Below are positions 1-8,450 of a stretch of 64,000 bases of DNA, piece by piece. The position numbers and the translations under genes are program-made. Origin of the DNA: Tritrichomonas musculus (taxonomy: Eukaryota > Parabasalia > Tritrichomonadida > Tritrichomonadidae); the NCBI GenBank assembly GCA_039105265.1, contig JAPFFF010000002.1, positions 5,456,001 through 5,520,000 of the forward strand, read 5' to 3'. Below the pieces are notes generated by a model. It did not search any database. It worked only from the letters and a program-made list of their open reading frames with translations, and was not told where the DNA came from. Position 1 is the stretch's first letter. Each line of letters starts with the position of its first letter.

Positions 1-1
1 A

Positions 2-301
2 ATGAGATTATTATGTAAAGCTTATCCAATTGTTTGGAATCAATTAGTTTTACAACCACTTTATCAAGAATATGGTTTAACAACAGAAGAAGAACAAAGA
101 AGATATCGTGGAAATAAAACAACTCAAGAAGATTATCATAAAATTGTTGACGGTTTAATTGAAAAATTGAAAACTGGACCAAAAGACGATAGACAACATT
201 TTGAAGAAGATATTGAACAATTATTAGTAGCTGCAATTCAACAAGCATCAAGTGAATTTGATGATGATGATGATGGAGAAGAAGAAATTACTGAAGAGTA
301 A
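2..301 (+). CDS. Acidic-tailed hypothetical protein, possibly truncated by the window edge
   Basis: This reading frame has an ATG at the second base of the window, so the true start may lie further left. The 99 residues include an aromatic and leucine-rich N-terminus, a charged helical middle and a C-terminus made almost wholly of Asp and Glu. I do not recognise the family. It lies on the same strand as the packaging ATPase, 46 bases upstream of it, so it is probably another virion or assembly gene of the Maverick. Acidic tails of this kind often bind basic partners, and the element encodes several very basic proteins between 14 and 16.5 kb, but that pairing is only a guess. Confidence 0.5.
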   Translation: MRLLCKAYPIVWNQLVLQPLYQEYGLTTEEEQRRYRGNKTTQEDYHKIVDGLIEKLKTGPKDDRQHFEEDIEQLLVAAIQQASSEFDDDDDGEEEITEE

Positions 302-347
302 ATTTTTATTACTTTTTTTTACATAATTTAGTCGGAATTTAAAAAAT

Positions 348-1211
348 ATGAGTGACAGTGATTATTTCAGTGATAGCGAAGAAGAAGAAGTTAATTTTGC
401 AAAAGAAAACATTAGATCAAAAATAAAAGCAAGGTTAAAATCAAATTTGAGTCCAAAAAATGATTCTTTAATTGCTCCAATTCATGAAGATATTGTTGCT
501 AAATATAATTCTGTTAATGTTATTGTAGGTAAACAAAGTATGGGAAAAACAGTTACAGCATTAGAAGAAATAATTAAAATTTCAATACTTAATACTCATC
601 ATTTATTAGTTTATGTTACAAAAGATGGTGAAGAGAACGATAAAAGTTGGTTATCATTGAAACCATTATTACAAATGCCGACAGTAGTGGTTAGTGAAAA
701 AGATGCTGAAAAATGTATCGATGAATTATTAGCAGCAAAAAGTTTATATTACAAAATTCGAAGAGAAAGAACAAAAAATAAAATTAAACAAGAACAACTC
801 GATGATTTATTTAATGTTTTATTTGTTGAAGATTTTGATAGAGAATATTTACATTCAATTGTATTATTTGATGATATTTCTAATTCAAAATTATTCTCAT
901 CTGAAGAATCATTTTTTAGTCAATTATTACGTAGATGTCGTCATACAAATATGTCTTATTTCTTATTAGTTCAAGGTTGGAAAGGGTTAAAACCACATAT
1001 TAAAAATGAAATAAGTACATTATATTTATTACCTGGTTTTAATAAACAACAATTACGTTACATTTATTCTCAAGCTGCTAGTAATTTAGATTTTGAAGAC
1101 TTTTTTGATGCATTTCAACAATTAAATGAAATGAAACATGAACATCCTGATGAACATCCAATGATTGTTATTCAATGTTCTTCAGGTGGTGATACATATA
1201 TTAGGTCTTAG
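348..1211 (+). CDS. A32/FtsK-HerA-type genome-packaging ATPase
   Basis: This 287-residue protein has a Walker A motif GKQSMGKT near residues 61-68 and a Walker B strand IVLFDD near residue 172. Spacing and length fit the packaging ATPases of Mavericks/Polintons, virophages and nucleocytoplasmic large DNA viruses, which pump DNA into a preformed capsid. The N-terminus is short and acidic. The ATG at 348 directly follows an A-rich leader. It lies upstream of the capsid genes, as expected for the morphogenesis module, and its 3' end overlaps the convergent gene ending at 1201 by 11 bases. The family call is firm. Activity is inferred from the intact nucleotide-binding motifs. Confidence 0.88.
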   Translation: MSDSDYFSDSEEEEVNFAKENIRSKIKARLKSNLSPKNDSLIAPIHEDIVAKYNSVNVIVGKQSMGKTVTALEEIIKISILNTHHLLVYVTKDGEENDKSWLSLKPLLQMPTVVVSEKDAEKCIDELLAAKSLYYKIRRERTKNKIKQEQLDDLFNVLFVEDFDREYLHSIVLFDDISNSKLFSSEESFFSQLLRRCRHTNMSYFLLVQGWKGLKPHIKNEISTLYLLPGFNKQQLRYIYSQAASNLDFEDFFDAFQQLNEMKHEHPDEHPMIVIQCSSGGDTYIRS

Positions 1212-1503
1212 AGTTAATAAAATTTATAACATCATTCAAAGTAATTTTAATTTTTGCAATATCATCTTTTATCTTCAAAATTTCTGAATCGTCTTTTTCT
1301 TCTTCTTCATTGACCTTCTTTAACATTAATTCACCTTTGATTTTAGTAATACGATAACCTTGAATATGATACTTTTTGTTTAGTTTATGTGTTGTTTCTG
1401 AATCTAGTTGTTCTTTGTTCTTAGAATAGAATAAATTAAACTCATCCGTTGTGTTAAACTCTTTTAAATAATTTTGAATTGGTTCAATAATTTTCAATTC
1501 CAT
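1201..1503 (-). CDS. Small coiled-coil hypothetical protein
   Basis: This is a 100-residue, highly charged and probably helical protein. The C-terminal half has an acidic stretch followed by heptad-like Ile/Leu spacing (about residues 70-98), suggesting a short coiled coil. It is convergent with the ATPase gene and overlaps its 3' end by 11 bases. I do not recognise the family. Packing between the ATPase and the small glycine-rich gene suggests a minor virion or assembly protein, without direct support. Confidence 0.55.
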   Translation of the reverse strand: MELKIIEPIQNYLKEFNTTDEFNLFYSKNKEQLDSETTHKLNKKYHIQGYRITKIKGELMLKKVNEEEEKDDSEILKIKDDIAKIKITLNDVINFINSKT

Positions 1504-1555
1504 TTTAAAAAAAAATAAAATTTATTTAAACATTTTTGAAACTATTTAAAACAAT

Positions 1556-1687
1556 ATGCTGATTGAAATTCTCTTAGGAACGCTTGTTTTAATTGAATTA
1601 GTGAACACATTATTAAGAGTGATAAAACTTTTCCCTCCTGATGATCCACCAATAGATGAAGAAGTAAGAAGGCGAATGTATTCTTAG
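1556..1687 (+). CDS. Tiny membrane protein (43 aa)
   Basis: A short frame starts ATG-CTG-ATT at 1556 and ends with TAG at 1685-1687. The first 25 residues are hydrophobic (Leu/Ile/Val rich) and could span a membrane once. The remainder is Pro/Asp/Arg rich and polar. The convergent gene on the other strand ends within the same four bases (TTAG), so both stop codons overlap, a compact arrangement typical of viruses. An opposing 73-codon frame (1542-1763) covers the same DNA but has no recognisable features. The function is unknown. A small membrane protein of the virion is possible. Confidence 0.45.
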   Translation: MLIEILLGTLVLIELVNTLLRVIKLFPPDDPPIDEEVRRRMYS

Positions 1688-1950
1688 TCACCAGGTTCTT
1701 TATCATACGCAGGTTGTAAGAATTTATCTTTTCCTGTTGCATTCCAAGATTGAACACGATCATTCACTGCTCGAATTCCTTTGCCAACACCACCCAAAAT
1801 AGTTCCAGCAGTTCCTCCAACAGTTCCTCCTAATTTTTCTATGGCTGGTGCAACGTAATCTGATGCAAATTGTAAAATTTTAGGTCCATTTTTCTTTGCA
1901 AAGTTTGCAATATTGGTTCCGATTCTTTTAATCCATGTTCCAAAAGCCAT
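1684..1950 (-). CDS. Small Gly-rich amphipathic protein, candidate minor virion protein
   Basis: The 88 residues begin MAFGTWIKRIG, a potential amphipathic helix with Trp and Phe on one face and Lys/Arg on the other. A central Gly/Thr-rich stretch (about residues 42-60) and a polar C-terminus follow. Small proteins with an amphipathic N-terminus and Gly-rich body act on membranes in other double-jelly-roll viruses, so a minor capsid or membrane-active role is plausible. This is inference, since I cannot assign the family. The gene lies directly upstream of the first capsid gene and is divergent from it, with a 76-base gap. Confidence 0.55.
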   Translation of the reverse strand: MAFGTWIKRIGTNIANFAKKNGPKILQFASDYVAPAIEKLGGTVGGTAGTILGGVGKGIRAVNDRVQSWNATGKDKFLQPAYDKEPGD

Positions 1951-2026
1951 CTTTTTTAATTTCGTCTATTTTTCATCTTTGAAAAAAATTGGCTTTTCGA
2001 ATTTTTTAAATTCTTCATAAAAACAG

Positions 2027-3817
2027 ATGACATATCAAAACGCACAATTTAAGAATTCAGGAAATGATGAAGGTGACATATTAAACTTTTTCAATAATCA
2101 TTTGAGGACATTAGTACAAAAGAATGGAGGAGATAATACTTTTTCAATTGTTGAGGAATTATGTCATGACAAAGATGAACCTATTCCAATTGGTACAAAA
2201 ACAAAAATAAGATTAACTCATTCTGGTCATACAATCTCCCAAATAGAAAAAGGTTTTATCAAATTAGATTTAGACATGAAACTAAAATTGAAAACACCTT
2301 ATGCTGCTGGAACTACATTAGATCCTTGTGCACATCTAAATTATATCTTTATTGGCTTCAAAAATGCAGCTGAAATAATATCTGAATTACAATTTTGGGT
2401 TGATGGAAAATTAATTAGTGGTTATCATCAAAGTGAAATGATTAAAGAAACTTTTGCATATAATTCAATTAGACCAAAAGATTCCAAAAATAACGCAGCT
2501 CATGCTCATTCATTATGGGAAAGCGTATGTTGCATGAGTCCAAATGTTGCAGGTGTTTATGTTCCTCTCATTGCTTTTCAAAATAATGTTACTGTTCCTG
2601 TTCATATGGAATTGAATATACCATTCACCGATTTGTTAGCTTTACAAGCTTGGAGATTGTATCCAAATCGAATTTTAGGTGAAGTTGAAATAGAAGTCAA
2701 ATTTTCTCTTGATGCTCTTGTTTGGTGTCAAATTCAACCTAAAAATGTTGGTGAAATCAAAAGATTTTGGGACTTACCGCTTAATGGACAAAAACAATAT
2801 TCTGCTCCGAATTTACCTTTATTGAATCGATTTTCTCAATATAGGGATGAGATAATAACCGTTGGAGAATGTAAGAAAGAAGATAATACTTCACTGGGTG
2901 ATGGTTATCTCACTGGAAACGGTGATTATTATTTAGGAATCTGTGATCTCTACAAAAAGAATAATGCATTTGATTCAATTGTTTGGAAAATATCCAAAAA
3001 TTCCCTTGAGATCGCGAATGATGACGTTCGCATTGTCAAATGTCGATCGAATTGTAGTGGATTTGGAGTCAAACCTGATGTAATTGAATCATTAATGACA
3101 ACATTACAAGAACCAATCATCATTCCTTCGCAAGAATTAACCAAATATCAATTTGATATGAGGGTAACGGGAGGACGGATTGATATTTCAAAATCTGTTC
3201 CATTAAAGAATGCAACAAATATTACAATGATGTTTCCAGCAAAAACTACTCATACAACAGTTTATCAAAATGTTATGTTAGAGCAGTGTTGGTTATCAGT
3301 CAATAAAAAGAAATATCCAGAAACTTATTTTGATAATACTTGGGATGGAAGATTTGTTCAATATCAATTAATGGCTAATGAATTAGATGGAAATATTGAA
3401 CCAACAGATGAATTTGTTGAATCAATCTCAAAACCAATCAATAATGTTTATCCAAAACATATGTGGATAACCGGAGAGCCAGTCGAAAAAGAGAGATTTT
3501 TATTATGTCCTTTTGATAATACAAGTTTTGGAATCAATTTCCAATTAGAACGTGGAAATTCTGGTTATGTTTTCGATGGTGTTGATTCTGGAAATCAAGC
3601 AGTATCAATTGAATTTAAAGGAAATCTCTTAAACAGTGATACAAATAATGCATATCTTTATCCCGATGTCTCTCAGACTGGAAGGCTAATTGCAGTCCAA
3701 AGTGATAAACAAGAACCAATTCCAGAAATGTGGATTTGTTCGGATACTTATTGGACTTGGTCAATTCAAGATGGAGTTCAATATTACCCACGTGGAAGGC
3801 CAACTGGTTATGACTAA
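2027..3817 (+). CDS. Major capsid protein, copy 1 (double jelly-roll type)
   Basis: This 596-residue protein has the size, beta-rich composition and gene position expected of a Maverick double-jelly-roll capsid protein that trimerises into hexon-like capsomers. It is clearly paralogous to the next gene. Both begin MTYQNAQF, and both share the block LQAWRLYPN near residue 210, PSQELT in the middle, the block GRFVQYQLMANELDG, then FQLERGNSGYVFDG, and a C-terminal DTYWTWSIQDGVQY. The start follows TTCATAAAAACAG, a plausible trichomonad Initiator. There is no AACGG motif upstream, which fits a late-type gene. Assignment rests on context and architecture, not on a structural match. Confidence 0.82.
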   Translation: MTYQNAQFKNSGNDEGDILNFFNNHLRTLVQKNGGDNTFSIVEELCHDKDEPIPIGTKTKIRLTHSGHTISQIEKGFIKLDLDMKLKLKTPYAAGTTLDPCAHLNYIFIGFKNAAEIISELQFWVDGKLISGYHQSEMIKETFAYNSIRPKDSKNNAAHAHSLWESVCCMSPNVAGVYVPLIAFQNNVTVPVHMELNIPFTDLLALQAWRLYPNRILGEVEIEVKFSLDALVWCQIQPKNVGEIKRFWDLPLNGQKQYSAPNLPLLNRFSQYRDEIITVGECKKEDNTSLGDGYLTGNGDYYLGICDLYKKNNAFDSIVWKISKNSLEIANDDVRIVKCRSNCSGFGVKPDVIESLMTTLQEPIIIPSQELTKYQFDMRVTGGRIDISKSVPLKNATNITMMFPAKTTHTTVYQNVMLEQCWLSVNKKKYPETYFDNTWDGRFVQYQLMANELDGNIEPTDEFVESISKPINNVYPKHMWITGEPVEKERFLLCPFDNTSFGINFQLERGNSGYVFDGVDSGNQAVSIEFKGNLLNSDTNNAYLYPDVSQTGRLIAVQSDKQEPIPEMWICSDTYWTWSIQDGVQYYPRGRPTGYD

Positions 3818-3848
3818 GATAAGATCTAAATTTTTTTTGCAAGAACAA

Positions 3849-5684
3849 ATGACTTATCAAAACGCTCAATTTAGAAACTTTGGAAACGATGAAGGTGACA
3901 TATTAAACTTTTTCAATGAACATTTAAGAAATTTGGTAGCAAAAAATGGAGGTGATAATACTTTTGCTATGTATTGTGAAGATTTCCATGATCATGATAT
4001 TCCAATTGAAAAATTTTCCGAAAGAACTCGAATAAAACTAACTCACCCAAATCATACAATATCTCAAATAGAAAAAAGTTTTATTGAAATGACAGTTGAA
4101 TTTGAAGTTGGATTATCAGAGCATTTACCGAAATTAAATTATTTTACAGAAAAAGGATCACCTCCAAATGCCACTTATTCAAATCGAGATAGAGCACAAA
4201 TAAATCAAATATTTGTTGGTTTTAAAGATGCTGTTGAAATTATTGATGAAGCTAGATTTTATGTTGATGGGAAATTGGTTCAAAATTATCATCAAACAGA
4301 AATGATTCGTGAATCTTATGCATATAATTCAATTCGTTCAAAGGAATCAAAACAAAATTCACCTCATTCTCATACGTTATGGGAAAATGTTTGTAATTTA
4401 TCTCCTAATGTTTGTGGATGCTACATTCCAATATCTGATTTATGTTGGGAAAATGACCATACGATAAAATGGGTTCCAATTCGATTAGAGTTAATCATTC
4501 CATTCACAGATCAGTTAGCTTTACAAGCTTGGAGATTGTATCCAAATCAAATATTAGGTGAAATAGAAGAAGAAGTAAGATTTTCTTTGGATGGTTTAGT
4601 TTGGTGTCAAGTTCCTCCTCAAAAAGTTGGAGACCGTCAGAAAAAGAAATTGTATTATCAAATGATTGAATATCATTCTCCTGAAGTTCCAATAATAAAT
4701 CGTTTTTTACAAATTGGTCAATTAGGAAAGATTGTTTCATCTTTTGAAGTCAATATTGTTAAAAATAGCGTTGATGTCTCCAAAATTTTTGCTGGAACAT
4801 CATCAACACTTTGGAAATTAAATAATTACAATGAGAGCAGTACGACGGCTGAATCAAATACAACAATGAATCAAGTTTTTTGTGGAGTTATGGAAAATCG
4901 TTTAATTGTTAATCCAAAATCAATAAAAATCACAGTTGGACGATCAAATTTGTTTGGATTTGGAATCAAACCATCTGTTGTTGAAGGATTGATGTCAACT
5001 TTACAAGAACCATTAATAATTCCATCTCAAGAATTAACAAGAGTAATTTTTGATACAACTGTCGGAGATGATGAAATAAATTTAATTAAATCTATGCCTT
5101 TGAAAAATGCAACAAATTTAACATTTATGTTTCCAAGATATGCAAATGATATTACTGTATATAGAAATATTATGTATGCAAATGTTCGATTAATAATAGA
5201 TAAGAAATTGTATCCTCAAGTTGAATTTGCTAATACTTGGAATGGAAGATTTGTTCAATATCAATTAATGGCAAATGAATTAGATGGAATTGAAGCAACT
5301 CCAGAATATTTAGAATCTATTTGTCAACCTCTGAATAACATAATAATTGAAAACTCTCAAATTAGAGGAGATTGGAATTTCCAAAATAGTTATTATGATG
5401 ATACAAATTTTGGAATTAATTTCCAATTAGAACGTGGAAATTCGGGTTATGTTTTCGATGGTATAGATACTGATAATCATGAAGCTTTAATAAAATTTCA
5501 TGCTGATTCTATCTTTAATTGGGGTCATCAACAAGAAAATAGTTATCTTTTCCCTACCCATGATGTTAATGTAAGAAATTTATGTAAACCAGAAATGTGG
5601 ATTTGTTCTGATACTTATTGGACTTGGTCAATTCAAGATGGAGTTCAATATCATGATGAAGGAGTACCAAGTGGCTATAAATAA
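3849..5684 (+). CDS. Major capsid protein, copy 2 (double jelly-roll type)
   Basis: The frame is open from 3690, but the first ATG that aligns with the sister capsid gene is at 3849 (MTYQNAQF), giving 611 residues. The extra upstream codons overlap the end of copy 1 and are not real. Colinear shared blocks run from the N-terminus to the C-terminal DTYWTWSIQDGVQY. The regions between blocks differ in sequence and length, so the copies have clearly diverged rather than being a recent duplication. Only 31 bases separate the two genes. Both could be expressed to build a capsid from two major proteins, or one could occupy special positions. Confidence 0.82.
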   Translation: MTYQNAQFRNFGNDEGDILNFFNEHLRNLVAKNGGDNTFAMYCEDFHDHDIPIEKFSERTRIKLTHPNHTISQIEKSFIEMTVEFEVGLSEHLPKLNYFTEKGSPPNATYSNRDRAQINQIFVGFKDAVEIIDEARFYVDGKLVQNYHQTEMIRESYAYNSIRSKESKQNSPHSHTLWENVCNLSPNVCGCYIPISDLCWENDHTIKWVPIRLELIIPFTDQLALQAWRLYPNQILGEIEEEVRFSLDGLVWCQVPPQKVGDRQKKKLYYQMIEYHSPEVPIINRFLQIGQLGKIVSSFEVNIVKNSVDVSKIFAGTSSTLWKLNNYNESSTTAESNTTMNQVFCGVMENRLIVNPKSIKITVGRSNLFGFGIKPSVVEGLMSTLQEPLIIPSQELTRVIFDTTVGDDEINLIKSMPLKNATNLTFMFPRYANDITVYRNIMYANVRLIIDKKLYPQVEFANTWNGRFVQYQLMANELDGIEATPEYLESICQPLNNIIIENSQIRGDWNFQNSYYDDTNFGINFQLERGNSGYVFDGIDTDNHEALIKFHADSIFNWGHQQENSYLFPTHDVNVRNLCKPEMWICSDTYWTWSIQDGVQYHDEGVPSGYK

Positions 5685-5708
5685 AGATTTTTATTTGAAT
5701 AGAAAAAT

Positions 5709-6194
5709 ATGTCGACATTAATTTCATATAACATTGATCCAAATTTAAATATTCAACCATTAAAAATTCATAAAACTTATTACCCTGTTCAAGGTTGGAA
5801 ACTATCAACAAAGGAACAACAAGAACAAAATTTATCAGAATGTTTAACGGTTGATCACTTTTATTTGGAAAACGATAGATTTGCTTTTAAATATCCATCA
5901 GAGTTTCATACTCCAACTCAAGGTCAAGATCGATATATAATCTTTCAATATTGTTATTGTGTTGTTAATAAGCATACTGCATCAAATTATACTGTTCATG
6001 CAAGTTTTGTTCCTCGAAATAATTATTGTGATAGTTTAGTTTATGTTGCAAATTTACAAGTTCCTGATGATAATAGAAAATATTTAATTGATTCGAATGT
6101 CAAACAAGGTTTTATGGTTTGGTTTAAAGATACAGAAACAAGAAAAATAATAGTTCCTGATTATTTCATTTTGTTCTTGAAATTAGAATATTGA
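5709..6194 (+). CDS. Small beta-rich protein, candidate minor capsid (penton) protein
   Basis: The 161 residues alternate hydrophobic and polar positions and are rich in Tyr, Phe and Val, as in a single compact beta sandwich. It sits right after the second capsid gene, 24 bases downstream. In Mavericks the neighbouring minor capsid gene encodes a single jelly-roll penton, so that is the best inference. The protein is rather short for a typical penton and could instead be a cement or fibre-base protein. Nothing in the sequence alone settles this. Confidence 0.5.
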   Translation: MSTLISYNIDPNLNIQPLKIHKTYYPVQGWKLSTKEQQEQNLSECLTVDHFYLENDRFAFKYPSEFHTPTQGQDRYIIFQYCYCVVNKHTASNYTVHASFVPRNNYCDSLVYVANLQVPDDNRKYLIDSNVKQGFMVWFKDTETRKIIVPDYFILFLKLEY

Positions 6195-6229
6195 ATCAAT
6201 TTTATTTTTGGTGCGAAAATAAAAATTTA

Positions 6230-8422
6230 ATGACAGGTGTTTGGACCGATACAGATTTCAAATTAATGACTGCAAGTGGTGTGACTGATTCGAGTTTATT
6301 TGTGTTGAAAGAAAATGGTGAGGCGTCAAATTTAACAATAAAATACCCAAAAGATGAGGAAGAGAAAAAGAAAGGAGAAAGAACAGCAACAATCAAGTCC
6401 GATGAAATTGTTGAAGAGTTGCAGACTTTGGATGGACGAACACAAAAATTCTATCCATCAGGTTCTGCAAAATCAAATTTAGAGATGTATGGAAACAGTG
6501 GGAAGTCTATATTAGCTGGAAAAATTGTTGATTATGTACTCGATAATCAAGATAACTCAAAAACTAAATTTGTTTTGAAAGATGGTGGTACAGTTCAAAA
6601 TTTAAAAATTAAATTTAATCTTTTAGAGGGATCAACTGGATATAATAGTGAACTGACTTCTGATAAATTAGGGAGAGATCTTACTTCAGTTGTGAATAAA
6701 ACGGAAAATTTAAGTACAGCATTGAAAGGAGCAACTGGAAATTTTATGTTAAATTCTTCGGACAATAAAATTCAAATATCAACAAATGCCCTTGTGAAAT
6801 TTTTCAATCTCTGGAAAAAAATAAATTTATCTTACCCATCAGATGATGATCCAGATAATATCCAAGATTTAGGAAATCATGTAACTTTTTCAGAACCACT
6901 ATATCTTTCCGAAGTTTTACGATTTCCAGTAATAATGCCGAATCCAAAAAAACCGATCGATGATGATGGAACCATTAAAGATTATCAATATATATTGGAT
7001 CTTCAATTTCTCGCAAAAGCAATCTTTTGGAATATGAGAAGTGAAATTAATCAAAATCAATATGTAATGGCAAAAATAGGAGCTCCAAAGACTTTTCGAG
7101 CTGCACCTCAATTATTAACAGAAGATCCGCAAACAATCACAATTGAGTCCTATGAGAAGATGCTGCAAAAAAATGAAGATGATTGGAAATTGTATATGGA
7201 TTATATATTTTCTCAATTGAATCAAAGTTTTGAAGATCAACTTGAATACTTAATTGATAACAAAGAATTTGGTAAATTTTGGAGAAATTCAATATTTGTC
7301 GAAAATAATTTAAATAATATTCCATTACAACCATTACGACCTCAAACATTAGCAGGGTATGGATTTATAACTTTTGATATGAGTAATCTTGAAGCTGCTG
7401 ATGGTGTTATGTTAACTTCTTTTATATCAGCCGAATACAATAATTCATCATTAATAATTACCATTTATGATTATGAGAGTTCACATTTTATTTTCCATAT
7501 CTTTGATCGAAAACGTTCAAAGATAAACTATCAAATTAAATTCATTGATTATGTTATCGAATGTAAAATAACAAATAATGAATTAATTGTTAAATCAAAT
7601 CAAAATAATATAGAAAGTTCATCATTTGTAATTGAAAATCATAACCTAAAAATAACCTTAAATGGTATATTTGAACTAAAATTAGAAGAAACTGAAGCCG
7701 ATAAAAAATATTGTGAAGAACACCAATATGAAACAGATTCTGGAGAGGAAAGAAATTTAGAAAATCGAATTGTTGGTTATTACCTTGCTCCTTTGAATGA
7801 GAATTTCAAAAATTATTTAACCACTCTTGGGTCATCATCAGGTTCTGTAGATTTTGATACATTAACTAGAATAACAAATTTAGAAAATACAATGAAAAAT
7901 TATACAGAAAGGGTATCAACCTTAGAATCAAATGTTGATCAAATTGGAAATGTATTTTCTGCTGATACTACTGAGAGTCAAGAATATCGAAATAAAGAAG
8001 GTTTTGTCATAAATAATAAAGCTCAAACATTGGCATTAAATGAGGAAAAACCAGTTGTATTAACATTTGAAGAAAAATTAAAGAAATGGCAAGACGAAGA
8101 ACTAGATCAATTAAAATGGTTAAATCAAGGAATCAAAGAGATTTGGTCATTTTGTGCTGGTATTTCAGAAGATTTATCTCGATTAGAAGAGAATCAATGT
8201 CAATGTGGAGGTAATAATAATAATGAGAATGAGAATGTTGATGAAATATTAACTGCTTTGGAACGTAAATGTCAAAATATTGAAACTGATCTAACGTTTG
8301 AAAATTTGACAACCGAGAATCGAATTATGATCTTAGAAGATAAAACTAAAAATATTGAATGTGATAAATTTTATGATAGTAGAATTCAGTTATTAGAAGA
8401 AAAATGTTCCACAATTGAGTAA
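6230..8422 (+). CDS. Large fibre-like structural protein with C-terminal coiled coils
   Basis: The open frame begins at a TTG at 6191, but the first ATG is at 6230 (MTGVWTDTDF), giving 730 residues. The N-terminal part is beta-rich and polar. From about residue 540 there are heptad runs typical of a trimeric stalk, a Cys pair (QCQCGG), an Asn/Glu linker and more heptads to the end. It is immediately followed by another fibre-like gene with a very similar leader. I infer a virion surface or attachment protein. I do not recognise a specific family. Confidence 0.55.
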   Translation: MTGVWTDTDFKLMTASGVTDSSLFVLKENGEASNLTIKYPKDEEEKKKGERTATIKSDEIVEELQTLDGRTQKFYPSGSAKSNLEMYGNSGKSILAGKIVDYVLDNQDNSKTKFVLKDGGTVQNLKIKFNLLEGSTGYNSELTSDKLGRDLTSVVNKTENLSTALKGATGNFMLNSSDNKIQISTNALVKFFNLWKKINLSYPSDDDPDNIQDLGNHVTFSEPLYLSEVLRFPVIMPNPKKPIDDDGTIKDYQYILDLQFLAKAIFWNMRSEINQNQYVMAKIGAPKTFRAAPQLLTEDPQTITIESYEKMLQKNEDDWKLYMDYIFSQLNQSFEDQLEYLIDNKEFGKFWRNSIFVENNLNNIPLQPLRPQTLAGYGFITFDMSNLEAADGVMLTSFISAEYNNSSLIITIYDYESSHFIFHIFDRKRSKINYQIKFIDYVIECKITNNELIVKSNQNNIESSSFVIENHNLKITLNGIFELKLEETEADKKYCEEHQYETDSGEERNLENRIVGYYLAPLNENFKNYLTTLGSSSGSVDFDTLTRITNLENTMKNYTERVSTLESNVDQIGNVFSADTTESQEYRNKEGFVINNKAQTLALNEEKPVVLTFEEKLKKWQDEELDQLKWLNQGIKEIWSFCAGISEDLSRLEENQCQCGGNNNNENENVDEILTALERKCQNIETDLTFENLTTENRIMILEDKTKNIECDKFYDSRIQLLEEKCSTIE

Positions 8423-8450
8423 ATCTTATTTTTGTTGCAAATGTAAAAAA

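Noticed and set aside
1542-1763. 73-codon leftward frame
   Set aside because: It overlaps the Gly-rich gene in another frame and the 43-codon plus-strand gene. It has no promoter-like leader or recognisable features.
3690-3848. N-terminal extension of the second capsid gene
   Set aside because: It is the 3' end of the first capsid gene read in another frame. The aligned MTYQNAQF start is at 3849.
6191-6229. TTG start for the 730-residue fibre-like gene
   Set aside because: Trichomonad genes start at ATG. The TTG stretch overlaps the previous stop and resembles the leader of the next gene, so it is more likely promoter than coding.
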